Assembly: GCA_020048435.1 (NCBI GenBank)
Contig: JAIFMO010000025.1
Location: 1-35,310 of the forward strand
Reading direction: 5' to 3'
DNA: 35,310 nt
DNA from: Sulfuritalea sp.
Lineage (GTDB): Bacteria; Pseudomonadota; Gammaproteobacteria; Burkholderiales; Rhodocyclaceae
Part shown: positions 27,964 to 35,310 of the stretch, piece after piece
Position numbering within the stretch: the first letter of the stretch is position 1
Layout: the number at the start of each line of letters is the position of its first letter
The notes under the pieces: model-generated
What the model was told of the DNA's origin: nothing
Databases searched by the model: none
The model's input: only the letters and a program-made list of their open reading frames with translations
Program-made: the position numbers and the translations under genes

Positions 27964-29015
27964 ACGATCACCGTTTGCGGCTGACCGGGATGGCCGGACT
28001 CGATGCGGCCAATGGCGGTAACCTGTTCGCCAGCGGCGCCGAGCAATTCCATCGCGCTGCCGGCATGCTCGGCGGCAACAACCACGATCATGCCAATGCC
28101 GCAGTTGAAAACACGGTGCATTTCCACATCGGCGACGTTGCCTTCGCGTTGCAGCCACTGGAACAGCGGTGGCAGCGTCCACGAATCCTTCTCGATCACC
28201 GCGACCATGCCCCGAGGCAGGATGCGCGGGATGTTTTCGGTGAGGCCGCCGCCGGTGATATGGGCGAGGCCCTTGACCGGCAGGGCCTGCATCAGGGCCA
28301 GCAGCGGTTTCACGTAGATGCGGGTGGGCGCGATGATGGCGTCGGCCAAAGTACCCAATGCACCTCCGCCTTGCCCCCCCGCACCGAAGGGCTTGCTCGT
28401 GTCGGTGTTATTCAAGGCGAGAATCTTGCGGATCAACGAATAGCCGTTGGAATGCGCGCCGGACGAAGCCAGCCCCAGCACCACGTCGCCGGGGGCGATG
28501 CGCGAGCCGTCGATGATGTCGCTCTTTTCGACCGCGCCGACGGCAAAACCGGCCAGATCGTATTCGCCCACCGGGTACATGCCCGGCATTTCGGCGGTTT
28601 CGCCGCCGATCAGGGCGCAACCCGCCAGTTCGCAGCCCTTGGCGATGCCTTCCACCACCTTGGCCGCCGTCTCGACATGCAGCTTGCCGCAGGCAAAGTA
28701 GTCGAGGAAGAACAGCGGCTCGGCGCCCTGCACCAGGATGTCGTTGACGCTCATCGCCACCAGATCCTGGCCGATGGTGTCGTGCCGATTCCACTCGAAA
28801 GCCAGTTTCAGTTTGGTGCCGACACCGTCGGTGCCCGACACCAGCACGGGATTTTTGTACTTGCGGGAGATTTCGAACAACGCGCCGAAACCACCGATGC
28901 CGCCCAGCACTTCGGGGCGCAGCGTGCGCTTGGCGGCGGGCTTGATGCGCTCGACGAGTTCGTCGCCGGCGTCGATATCGACACCGGCATCGCGATAGGT
29001 CAGGGAAGTATTCAC
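27960..29015 (-). CDS. purM: Phosphoribosylformylglycinamidine cyclo-ligase
   Basis: 351 residues from a GTG start at 29015. The start was chosen because [21 protein letters not shown] aligns with the usual PurM beginning and upstream codons look non-coding; no strong Shine-Dalgarno sequence is visible. Family blocks include [55 protein letters not shown] and [16 protein letters not shown]. It closes the imidazole ring to give AIR in purine synthesis, in the cytosol. It is monocistronic here, convergent with ycgR (stop codons overlap) and divergent from the AI-2E-family permease. Confidence 0.96.
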   Translation of the reverse strand: MNTSLTYRDAGVDIDAGDELVERIKPAAKRTLRPEVLGGIGGFGALFEISRKYKNPVLVSGTDGVGTKLKLAFEWNRHDTIGQDLVAMSVNDILVQGAEPLFFLDYFACGKLHVETAAKVVEGIAKGCELAGCALIGGETAEMPGMYPVGEYDLAGFAVGAVEKSDIIDGSRIAPGDVVLGLASSGAHSNGYSLIRKILALNNTDTSKPFGAGGQGGGALGTLADAIIAPTRIYVKPLLALMQALPVKGLAHITGGGLTENIPRILPRGMVAVIEKDSWTLPPLFQWLQREGNVADVEMHRVFNCGIGMIVVVAAEHAGSAMELLGAAGEQVTAIGRIESGHPGQPQTVIV

Positions 29016-29136
29016 GGTGGCTTGGTTGTTTTCCCGCGTCACGGCGGATAAAGTTACGGCTTTGGCAAGCCTTTGAGGGTGTCTTGCGCTGAACCACAAG
29101 CGCTTGGCTGTAAGGTGCGCCGCGATTTTACCGGAA

Positions 29137-30243
29137 ATGACCAAAATCAACCCCCAGCAGCCCATGAACATCGCCGGCCTCGACAGCCACCGCCTGCAGA
29201 CCATCTTCTGGATCGGTTTTGCGCTGGCCTGTGTCTGGCTACTGTCCGAACTTGGCCCGATACTCACGCCCTTCCTGTTGGCGGCGCTGCTGGCCTACAT
29301 CTGCAATCCGCTGGTCGACCGCCTGCTGCGGCTGGGGTTGCCGCGTCTGCCGGGCGTGCTGGCGGTGCTGCTCGGCCTCTTTGCCCTGGTCTCGACACTG
29401 GGTCTCATAGTCATTCCCCTGCTGATCGATGAAGCCAACGTGGTCACCGCGCGGCTGCCCGACGCGCTGGCACTGGCCAACGAGAAACTGCTGCCCTGGC
29501 TGCGGCAGAACTTCGGCATCCGCCTCAAGCTCGACCCCGCCACGATCAGGAAAATGCTCGGCGACAACATGGATGCCGTGCAGGTGGTGCTGGAAAAAGT
29601 GTATGTCTCGGCCAGGATCGGTAGCGGCGCACTGATCACCTTCGGCGCGATGTTGATACTGGTACCCGTGGCGATGTTCTACCTGCTGCTCGACTGGAAC
29701 AGCCTGCTCGACCGCATCGATAAACTCATTCCGCGTCGCTGGCACGGCAAGGTGGCCAAATTGTCGGGCAAGGTCGACGCCGTGCTGTCGGAATACCTGC
29801 GCGGCCAGTTGCTGGTCATGGCCATCCTGGCCGCCTACTACAGCATCGCACTATCGATCGCCGGCCTGCCTTCGGCCATCTCGGTCGGCGTGCTGACCGG
29901 CATGCTCATCTTCATCCCCTATCTCGGCTACGCCACCGGGCTGATCCTGGCACTGCTGGTGGCCACGCTTCAATTCGCGGGCATGGCGCCCATCATCGCC
30001 GTGCTCATCGTCTTCGGCATCGGCCAGATGCTCGAAAGCTTCATTCTCACGCCCTTCCTCGTCGGCGACCGCATTGGCCTGCACCCATTGACGGTGATCT
30101 TCGTGCTGATGGCTTTCGGGCAGCTGTTCGGCTTTCTCGGCATTCTGCTCGCCCTGCCCGCTTCGGCAGTGCTGCTGGTCGCCCTGCGCGAACTGAAAAG
30201 CGAGTACCTGGCAAGCAGTTTCTACCAAGGCGGGGAATTATGA
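29137..30243 (+). CDS. AI-2E-family (PerM/YdiK) membrane permease
   Basis: 368 residues from MTKINPQ at 29137; starts at 29104 and 29164 are also possible. Hydrophobic segments at about 22-60, 65-95, 150-175, 210-260, 270-300 and 310-345 fit the eight-helix topology of the AI-2E transporter superfamily. The family hallmark block [13 protein letters not shown] and the C-terminal [21 protein letters not shown] are present. The substrate is unknown; members export varied small molecules and many have no link to AI-2. It lies 79 bp before hda, an arrangement often seen in beta- and gammaproteobacteria. Confidence 0.92.
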   Translation: MTKINPQQPMNIAGLDSHRLQTIFWIGFALACVWLLSELGPILTPFLLAALLAYICNPLVDRLLRLGLPRLPGVLAVLLGLFALVSTLGLIVIPLLIDEANVVTARLPDALALANEKLLPWLRQNFGIRLKLDPATIRKMLGDNMDAVQVVLEKVYVSARIGSGALITFGAMLILVPVAMFYLLLDWNSLLDRIDKLIPRRWHGKVAKLSGKVDAVLSEYLRGQLLVMAILAAYYSIALSIAGLPSAISVGVLTGMLIFIPYLGYATGLILALLVATLQFAGMAPIIAVLIVFGIGQMLESFILTPFLVGDRIGLHPLTVIFVLMAFGQLFGFLGILLALPASAVLLVALRELKSEYLASSFYQGGEL

Positions 30244-30312
30244 CCCCCCCCGAAACCCTCGCTGCGCTCGGCTCTCCCCCCAGGGGGCAGACAAACTCTT
30301 GGGGCGGCCCGG
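30244..30312. repeat. GC-rich REP-like intergenic element
   Basis: Between the permease and hda lies a C-run, CCTCGCTGCGCTCGG, and CCCCCCAGGGGG. This resembles GC-rich palindromic intergenic elements common in betaproteobacterial genomes. It is a single copy in this window, so the repeat status is from general knowledge only. Confidence 0.4.
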
Positions 30313-30322
30313 CGAGTTCGTC

Positions 30323-31021
30323 ATGAACCAACTGGCACTCGACCTGCGGCCCAAGCCGGCGCCCTCGCTCGACAACTTCGTCGTTGGTGCCAACGACGAG
30401 TTGATGGCCCGGTTGCGCGCGCTGGCCCAGGCCCGCTGCTTCGACGCGATTTATCTCTGGGGCCCGCCCGGCAGCGGCCGCACCCACCTGCTGGCCGCCG
30501 TGGCCCGGCTGGCCGACCGCCAGCGGCCGCTGGTCCATTTGCAAGCCATCGATATCGACAGCGATATTGCCGCCCCGCCGGGCGGGCTGGTGGTGATCGA
30601 GGACGTCGATCAGTTGGCGGACGCGGCGCAGATCGGTCTTTTTCGCCTGTTCAACGCCGCCCGCGTCATCGGTTTCGCCCTGCTGCTTTCCGGCAACGCA
30701 CCCCCGACCGAACTGCGCCTGCGCGAGGATTTGCGCACGCGCATCGGCCAAAGCCTGATCTTCGAAGTCAAGCCGCTCACCGACGAAGAAAAATCGGCGG
30801 CGCTGCGCCGTCACGCCCTGCTACGCGGCATGCGCTTCGCCGACGACCTGGTTGCCTATCTGCTCCGCCACGGTCGCCGCGACCTGCCCTCGCTGTTGGC
30901 GGTGCTCGATGGCGTCGACCGCGCCACCCTCGAACGCAAACGCCACGCCACGCTGCCGCTGCTGCGCGAAGTCATGCAACGCCAACAAGAGAAACTTACC
31001 GATGAATCTCGCCCTGTTTGA
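30323..31021 (+). CDS. hda: DnaA regulatory inactivator Hda
   Basis: 232 residues from MNQLALDL at 30323. The QLALDL pentapeptide-like stretch at residues 2-7 is the sliding-clamp-binding motif that fixes this start over the longer in-frame one at 30299. An AAA+ core follows with GPPGSGRTHLLAA (Walker A), LVVIEDVDQL (Walker B) and a C-terminal lid with LREDLRTRI. It should stimulate ATP hydrolysis by DnaA after clamp loading and so limit re-initiation. Its 3' end overlaps the HAD phosphatase start by 20 bp. Confidence 0.94.
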   Translation: MNQLALDLRPKPAPSLDNFVVGANDELMARLRALAQARCFDAIYLWGPPGSGRTHLLAAVARLADRQRPLVHLQAIDIDSDIAAPPGGLVVIEDVDQLADAAQIGLFRLFNAARVIGFALLLSGNAPPTELRLREDLRTRIGQSLIFEVKPLTDEEKSAALRRHALLRGMRFADDLVAYLLRHGRRDLPSLLAVLDGVDRATLERKRHATLPLLREVMQRQQEKLTDESRPV

Positions 31022-31679
31022 CCTCGACAACACCCTCCTCGCCGGCGACTCGGACTTCGAGTGGGCACAGTTCCTCATTGCACAAGGCGTGCTCGACAGC
31101 GAGCTGCACGCGGCAAAAAACCAGGAGTTTTACGACCATTACAAGGCCGGCACGCTCGACATCCACGCCTTTCTCGACTTCCAGCTGGCGCCGCTGGCGC
31201 GCCATTCGCGGAGCGAACTCGACACCTGGCACCGCGAGTTCATGGCCACGCATATCCGGCCAATCATGACAGTGGCGGCACGGGCTCTGGTCAAGCACCA
31301 TCTCGACGGCGGCGATCTTTGCGCCATCGTCACCGCCACCAACAGCTTCGTCACCGGCCCGATCTGCCGCGAATTCGGCATCCCGCATCTCATCGCCACC
31401 ATCCCGGCGCAGGAAAGTGGCCAAAGTGGTCAATTCACCGGCAAGCCGCGCGGCACGCCGGCCTTCAAGGAGGGCAAGATCGAGCGGGTCGAGGCCTGGC
31501 TCGAAACGCTCGGCCTGTGGTGGGGCGCCTTCGCGACCCGTCATTTCTATAGCGATTCGCACAATGATCTGCCGCTCATGACGCGGGTGAGCCACCCGGT
31601 CGCCGTCGATCCCGACGACACCCTGCGCGCCCACGCGCTGGCGGCGGGCTGGCCGATCATCAGCCTGCGCGACTGCTAG
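31002..31679 (+). CDS. HAD-IB family phosphatase (SerB-like)
   Basis: 225 residues from MNLALFDLDNTLL at 31002, overlapping hda by 20 bp in another frame. HAD motif I is DLDNT (Asp7 and Asp9), motif II is TATNSF, the motif III Lys is in FKEGKIERV, and motif IV is YSDSHNDLPLM. The long alpha-helical cap between motifs I and II (about 15-100) is that of subfamily IB, which contains phosphoserine phosphatase and related enzymes. The natural substrate cannot be set from sequence. The stop codon TAG forms part of the candidate -10 element of pcnB. Confidence 0.9.
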   Translation: MNLALFDLDNTLLAGDSDFEWAQFLIAQGVLDSELHAAKNQEFYDHYKAGTLDIHAFLDFQLAPLARHSRSELDTWHREFMATHIRPIMTVAARALVKHHLDGGDLCAIVTATNSFVTGPICREFGIPHLIATIPAQESGQSGQFTGKPRGTPAFKEGKIERVEAWLETLGLWWGAFATRHFYSDSHNDLPLMTRVSHPVAVDPDDTLRAHALAAGWPIISLRDC

Positions 31680-31682
31680 AAT
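31677..31682 (+). promoter_or_regulatory. -10 element TAGAAT of the pcnB operon
   Basis: TAGAAT preceded by TGC gives an extended -10 (TGCTAGAAT), 42 bases before the pcnB ATG. It overlaps the HAD phosphatase stop codon. No good -35 is visible. Confidence 0.4.
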
Positions 31683-31724
31683 GCGCGCGCCCGATTCAAC
31701 ATTCCCCACGTCCCCCACGTCACA

Positions 31725-33080
31725 ATGATCCGCAAGCTGTTTCGCCATGTCTTCCGCCGTGGCGAGCCCACGCCGCACCGGGCCGAAAACATTCCCGTCG
31801 AAAAGCACGGCATTCGCCGCGAGCATGTCTCGCCGGCGGCGCGGCGCGTTTGCGAGACCTTGCAAGCAGCGGGGCACAAGGGCTACGTCGTCGGCGGCGC
31901 GGTGCGCGACCTGATCGCCGGCATCATCCCCAAGGACTACGATATCGCCACCAGCGCGACGCCCGACCAGGTGCACCGCCTGTTCCGCCGCTCGCGCATC
32001 ATCGGCCGCCGTTTCCAGATCGTGCATGTGATGCAAGGGGCGGAGACCATCGAGGTATCCACCTTCCGCGCCGCCCACGACGAAGACACCGTCAAGGACG
32101 TCCACGGCCGCGTGCTGCGCGACAACGTCTGGGGCAGCATCGAGGAAGACGCCGACCGCCGCGACTTCACCATCAACGCGCTCTACTACGACCCCACCGC
32201 GCAGACCGTGCTCGACTACCACCACGGTGTGCAGGATATCCAGCGCAAGACCCTGCGCATGATCGGCGATCCGCGCACGCGCTACCGCGAAGACCCTGTG
32301 CGCATGCTGCGCGCCGTGCGCCTCTCGGCCAAGCTCGGCCTGCGGCTTGATCCGCAGGTGCAAGCGCCGATCCGCGAGATGGCCGAACTGATCGACAACG
32401 TGCCTTCCGCCCGCGTCTTTGACGAGATGCTCAAGCTGCTGTTCTCGGGCCACGCCATCGAATGCGTCAAGCGCCTGCGCGAGGACGGCTTGCATCACGG
32501 CCTGCTGCCCTTGCTCGACGTGATTCTTGAACAGCCGCTGGGCGAAAAATTTGTCATGGCCTCGCTGGCCAGCACCGACGCCCGCGTGCGCGCCGGCAAG
32601 CCGGTGTCGCCCAGCTTCCTTTTCGCCACCCTGCTGTGGCAAGAAGTTCTGGCGAACTGGGAATCGCGGAAGAAGGATGGCCAACTGCAACAACCGGCGC
32701 TGTTCGAAGCCATGGACGAGGTGCTCGACCGCCAGGCCACCAAGCTGGCCATCACCCGACGCATCATCGGCGACATCAAGGAAATATGGGCCCTGCAGCC
32801 CCGTTTTGAAAAACGTGCCGGCAAGGTGCCCTATCGTCTGCTTGAACAGCCGCGCCTGCGCGCCGCCTATGACTTCCTGCTGCTGCGCGCAGAAAGCGGC
32901 GAAGCGCCGCAAGAACTGGCCGACTGGTGGACCGAATTCCAGGAGGCCGACATCGACCGCCGCGCCGATATGCTGTTGCCGGACAGCGGCCCGAAAAAAC
33001 GCAGCCGCAGCCGCGGCAAAGGCCGCAAGAATGGCGACAGCGGCGCCCAAACCGCCGCCGAATCCCCCGTGGCGCAATGA
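31725..33080 (+). CDS. pcnB: Poly(A) polymerase I
   Basis: 451 residues. The class II nucleotidyltransferase head shows GYVVGGAVRDLIAG and the catalytic KDYDIATSATP pair, followed by IGRRFQIVHV, the EVSTFR strand, RRDFTINALYYDP and the RYREDPVRMLRAVR neck helix. The C-terminus is basic (KKRSRSRGKGRKNG), as in PcnB rather than the CCA-adding enzyme. It adds poly(A) tails to RNA 3' ends and promotes decay. No clear Shine-Dalgarno sequence precedes the ATG; two CCCCCACGT-like repeats do. Its stop is 31 bp from folK, and dispersed repeat copy 8 fills most of that gap. Confidence 0.95.
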   Translation: MIRKLFRHVFRRGEPTPHRAENIPVEKHGIRREHVSPAARRVCETLQAAGHKGYVVGGAVRDLIAGIIPKDYDIATSATPDQVHRLFRRSRIIGRRFQIVHVMQGAETIEVSTFRAAHDEDTVKDVHGRVLRDNVWGSIEEDADRRDFTINALYYDPTAQTVLDYHHGVQDIQRKTLRMIGDPRTRYREDPVRMLRAVRLSAKLGLRLDPQVQAPIREMAELIDNVPSARVFDEMLKLLFSGHAIECVKRLREDGLHHGLLPLLDVILEQPLGEKFVMASLASTDARVRAGKPVSPSFLFATLLWQEVLANWESRKKDGQLQQPALFEAMDEVLDRQATKLAITRRIIGDIKEIWALQPRFEKRAGKVPYRLLEQPRLRAAYDFLLLRAESGEAPQELADWWTEFQEADIDRRADMLLPDSGPKKRSRSRGKGRKNGDSGAQTAAESPVAQ

Positions 33081-33084
33081 GTTG

Positions 33085-33108
33085 CCGTACCGCTAGCGCC
33101 GACTTTTT
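33085..33108 (+). repeat. 24-bp dispersed repeat, copy 8
   Basis: CCGT-AC followed by an exact CGCTAGCGCCGACTTTTT. It occupies most of the pcnB-folK spacer and ends 3 bases before the folK ATG, where a Shine-Dalgarno sequence would be expected. Confidence 0.92.
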
Positions 33109-33111
33109 ATC

Positions 33112-33612
33112 ATGATGGAACGTGCCTATATCGCGCTGGGGGCTAACCTCGGCAATCCGGTGACCACGGTGGGCGATGCCATCGACGCACTGGTTTCACT
33201 GCGCGGTTCCGTCTTTCTCGCCGTGTCCTCGCTCTTCCGCACAGCGCCGGTTGGCCTCAAACGCCAGCCCGATTTCATCAACGCCGTGGTGATCGTGAAA
33301 ACCCGCCTGACGCCGGCCGAATTGCTCGACGAGCTGTTTGCCATCGAGGCGCGTTTTGGCCGCCAGCGGGGTGTGCGCAATGCCCCGCGCACCCTTGATC
33401 TCGACCTGCTGCTGCACGGCGACAGCAGGCAAAACGACCCCGCGCTGACGCTGCCCCATCCGCGCATGCACGAACGCGCCTTCGTGCTGGCGCCGCTAGT
33501 CGAAATCGCGCCCGATGTTGCCATTCCCGGCCACGGTCGCGCCGACGCCTTGCTGGCTCGTTGCGCCGACCAGCGCATCCATCGTCTCGAACCGGCGACC
33601 GTTTCCGTCTGA
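33112..33612 (+). CDS. folK: HPPK, folate pathway pyrophosphokinase
   Basis: 166 residues from the ATG at 33112 (Met2 at 33115 is equally possible). The family blocks YIALGANLGNP, SSLFRTAPVG, QPDFINAVV, RNAPRTLDLDLLLHG and LPHPRMHERAFVLAPL are all present. It transfers pyrophosphate from ATP to 6-hydroxymethyl-7,8-dihydropterin in folate synthesis. No Shine-Dalgarno sequence is visible because repeat copy 8 ends 3 bases before the ATG; translation may depend on coupling to pcnB, 31 bp upstream. The deoxynucleoside kinase gene that often sits between folK and panB in relatives is absent: the gap is only 54 bp. Confidence 0.95.
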   Translation: MMERAYIALGANLGNPVTTVGDAIDALVSLRGSVFLAVSSLFRTAPVGLKRQPDFINAVVIVKTRLTPAELLDELFAIEARFGRQRGVRNAPRTLDLDLLLHGDSRQNDPALTLPHPRMHERAFVLAPLVEIAPDVAIPGHGRADALLARCADQRIHRLEPATVSV

Positions 33613-33666
33613 AGCAACGATGAGCGGCCTTCCCCCTGTCCGGCAAACATTCATCTTCCGCAACCG

Positions 33667-34482
33667 ATGACCTACCTCGCCAGCAACAAACCCATCACCC
33701 TGCCCGAACTGGGGCGCATGAAGCGCGAAGGCGACCGGATCGCGATGCTCACCGGTTACGACGCCAGCTTTGCCGCGCTGGAAGACCGCTGCGGCGTCGA
33801 TGTGATGCTGGTCGGAGATTCACTCGGCAACGTCATCCAGGGCAAGACCTCGACGCTGCCGGTAACCATGGAACAGATGGTCTATCACACCGAATGTGTC
33901 GGCCACATCGTCCAGCGCTCTATGGTGGTCACCGACATGCCGTTCGGCAGCTACCAGGAAACGAAGGAGCAGGCCATCCGCAATGCCGTGCGCCTGCTGG
34001 CCGCCGGCGCCGAAATGGTCAAGCTCGAAGGCGGCGCGGTGATGGCCGAAACCGTGCATTTCCTGGTCGAGCGGGGTATCCCCGTGTGCGCCCATATCGG
34101 CCTCACGCCGCAGTCGGTGCATGCGCAGGGCGGCTACCATGTGCAGGGCCGGAGCGAAGCCGCCGCGGCGCGCATGAAGGCCGATGCCGCCGCGCTAGAA
34201 CAGGCCGGCGCGGCGCTGATGGTGCTGGAGATGGTGCCGGCGCAACTGGCCGGCGAAATCACCCGTCAGCTCGCTCTCTGCGCCACCATCGGCATCGGTG
34301 CCGGGCTCGACTGCGACGGCCAGGTGCTGGTGCTGCACGACATGCTGGGCATCTATCCCGGCAAGAAGGGCCGTTTCGTCAAGGATTTCATGGCCGAGGC
34401 GCAGAGTATCGAGGGTGCCGTGAAAAACTATGTCGCGGCGGTAAAGCAAGGCAGCTTCCCCGGCCCGGAGCACAGTTACTGA
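33667..34482 (+). CDS. panB: Ketopantoate hydroxymethyltransferase
   Basis: 271 residues. Family blocks: [96 protein letters not shown] (cited in pieces), and [23 protein letters not shown]. It adds a hydroxymethyl group from methylene-THF to ketoisovalerate, the first committed step of pantothenate synthesis. Its stop and the panC start overlap (TGATG), so the two are translationally coupled. The folate link with folK upstream is a plausible reason for the cluster. Confidence 0.97.
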   Translation: MTYLASNKPITLPELGRMKREGDRIAMLTGYDASFAALEDRCGVDVMLVGDSLGNVIQGKTSTLPVTMEQMVYHTECVGHIVQRSMVVTDMPFGSYQETKEQAIRNAVRLLAAGAEMVKLEGGAVMAETVHFLVERGIPVCAHIGLTPQSVHAQGGYHVQGRSEAAAARMKADAAALEQAGAALMVLEMVPAQLAGEITRQLALCATIGIGAGLDCDGQVLVLHDMLGIYPGKKGRFVKDFMAEAQSIEGAVKNYVAAVKQGSFPGPEHSY

Positions 34483-35310
34483 TGCACATCCATTCTTCCA
34501 TTGCCGGCCTGCGCGCCGCGCTCGACGCAGCCGGGCGCGTCGCGCTTGTTCCAACCATGGGCAACCTCCACGCCGGCCATGTCGCATTGATGAACCAGGC
34601 ACGCGAGCAGGTCGATACCGTGGTGGCGAGCATTTTCGTCAACCGCTTGCAGTTCCGGCCGGGCGAGGACTTCGATAACTATCCGCGCACCTTCGCCGAC
34701 GACTGCGAGAAACTGGCCATTGCGAGTGTCGATCATCTGTTTGTCCCCAACGAAGCCGAGATGTACCCGCGGCCGCAGCGCTACCACATCGAACCGCCGG
34801 CGGAACAGGCCGGCATCCTCGAAGGCGCGTTCCGCCCCGGCCATTTTCGCGGAGTGGCGACGGTGGTGATGAAGCTGTTTCAGATCGTCCGCCCCGACGT
34901 GGCGCTATTCGGCAAGAAGGACTACCAGCAGCTGATGGTCATTCGCAACATGGTGGCCGAATTCAACCTGCCGATAAAAGTCGGCGCTAGCGACACGGTA
35001 CGCGCCGCCGATGGCCTGGCGCTTTCATCGCGCAACGGCTACCTGAGCGAGGCCGAACGCGCCGAAGCGCCGCGACTTTTTCGAACGCTGACCAAAGTCG
35101 TGGATCAAATACGCCGGGGCAATCAGGATTACGCCGCCCTGGAAAGCGCAGCGATGGCGGAACTTGCCGCCTGCGACTGGGTTCCCGATTATGTTGCGGT
35201 GCGTAAAAAAAATGATCTACAATTCGCCGCCGCTCATGATTCCGCTCATGATTCCGAATTGGTTGTTCTGGCAGCTGCACGCCTTGGCGCCACCCGGCTG
35301 ATCGATAATC
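34482..35310 (+). CDS. panC: Pantothenate synthetase (3' end outside window)
   Basis: 276 codons are open to the window edge with no stop; families run to about 280 residues and the last visible residues LGATRLIDN are close to the normal end. Blocks: VPTMGNLHAGHVALM (HxGH nucleotide site), SIFVNRLQF, YPRTFADDCEKL, FRPGHFRGVATVVMKL, ALFGKKDYQQL and DGLALSSRNGYL. It joins pantoate and beta-alanine with ATP. Two oddities are visible. Minus-oriented repeat copy 9 encodes KVGASDTV just before RAADGLALSSRN, and a 12-bp duplication near the end gives AHDSAHDS. The active-site residues look intact, so it is probably functional. Confidence 0.94.
   Translation, partial: MHIHSSIAGLRAALDAAGRVALVPTMGNLHAGHVALMNQAREQVDTVVASIFVNRLQFRPGEDFDNYPRTFADDCEKLAIASVDHLFVPNEAEMYPRPQRYHIEPPAEQAGILEGAFRPGHFRGVATVVMKLFQIVRPDVALFGKKDYQQLMVIRNMVAEFNLPIKVGASDTVRAADGLALSSRNGYLSEAERAEAPRLFRTLTKVVDQIRRGNQDYAALESAAMAELAACDWVPDYVAVRKKNDLQFAAAHDSAHDSELVVLAAARLGATRLIDN
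34975..34998 (-). repeat. 24-bp dispersed repeat, copy 9 (inverted)
   Basis: Read on the minus strand this is CCGT-GT followed by CGCTAGCGCCGACTTTTA. It is the only copy in this orientation. panC reads it as KVGASDTV. Confidence 0.88.
35194..35223 (+). promoter_or_regulatory. Possible internal promoter in panC
   Basis: TTGCGG (35194-35199) and TACAAT (35218-35223) with an 18-bp AT-rich spacer resemble a sigma-70 promoter for a gene beyond the window. It may be chance within coding sequence. Confidence 0.25.
35232..35255. repeat. 12-bp direct duplication in panC
   Basis: GCTCATGATTCC occurs twice in a row and gives AHDS-AHDS in PanC. The length keeps the frame, as in a slippage duplication. 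Confidence 0.9.

Noticed and set aside
32565-32585. GCCAGCACCGACG in pcnB as a motif copy
   Set aside because: It matches only the middle of degenerate copy 5 and has neither flank nor T-run.
35060-35085. GCGCCGCGACTTTTTCG in panC as a tenth motif copy
   Set aside because: It has an extra base within the core and lacks the CCGT and GCTAGC parts; similarity is probably chance.
1-35310. CRISPR array, insertion sequence, prophage or integrase
   Set aside because: No regularly spaced repeats, transposase, phage or integrase gene is visible.

Overview
The window looks like a chromosomal segment of a betaproteobacterium, most likely Rhodocyclales or a close relative (Sulfuritalea/Sterolibacterium-type). 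The grounds are high GC, gene order mutL-miaA-ycgR / purM / AI-2E permease-hda-HAD-pcnB-folK-panB-panC, a PanC with FVNRLQF in place of FVNPxQF, and an endonuclease-type MutL. This placement is inferred from gene order and protein features; no database search was run.

Left part (1-8.8 kb). A truncated hybrid sensor kinase tail (receiver plus HPt) is followed by a tightly packed minus-strand operon. In transcription order it encodes an MlaE-type permease, an MlaF-type ATPase, an MlaD/MCE protein, a PqiC/ABC_trans_aux-type lipoprotein, a CheB-CheR-coiled coil-PAS protein and a PAS/histidine kinase/receiver protein. Gene junctions are 1-7 bp gaps or 4-bp overlaps, so an MCE lipid-transport system and a two-component signalling module appear to be co-expressed.

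Middle part (8.8-24.3 kb). A PAS-PAS-kinase-receiver protein is followed by a 49-residue Lmo0937-type membrane peptide, a receiver-PAS-PAS-GGDEF-EAL protein whose receiver lacks the phospho-acceptor Asp, a BON-domain lipoprotein, a small unknown protein, and a 2929-residue NdvB-type cyclic beta-glucan synthase (GT84 + glycoamylase + GH94). An AbrB-type antitoxin / PIN toxin pair comes next. This stretch reads as an envelope, osmotic and c-di-GMP signalling region.

Right part (24.4-35.3 kb). Core genes: mutL-miaA-ycgR, convergent purM, then the AI-2E-family permease, hda, a HAD phosphatase, pcnB, folK, panB and panC. panC is cut by the window end but nearly complete.

The most unusual signal is a dispersed 24-bp motif: CCGT, two variable bases, then CGCTAGCGCCGACTTTTT. 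It occurs nine times in 35 kb. Six copies lie inside genes, one supplies the stop codon of the ndvB-like gene, one fills most of the pcnB-folK spacer, and one is intergenic. Coding and stop-overlapping copies are read in five of the six possible frames, and eight of nine point the same way. This suggests a DNA-level function or a mobile/convertible short element rather than a protein motif. I do not recognise it as a described family.
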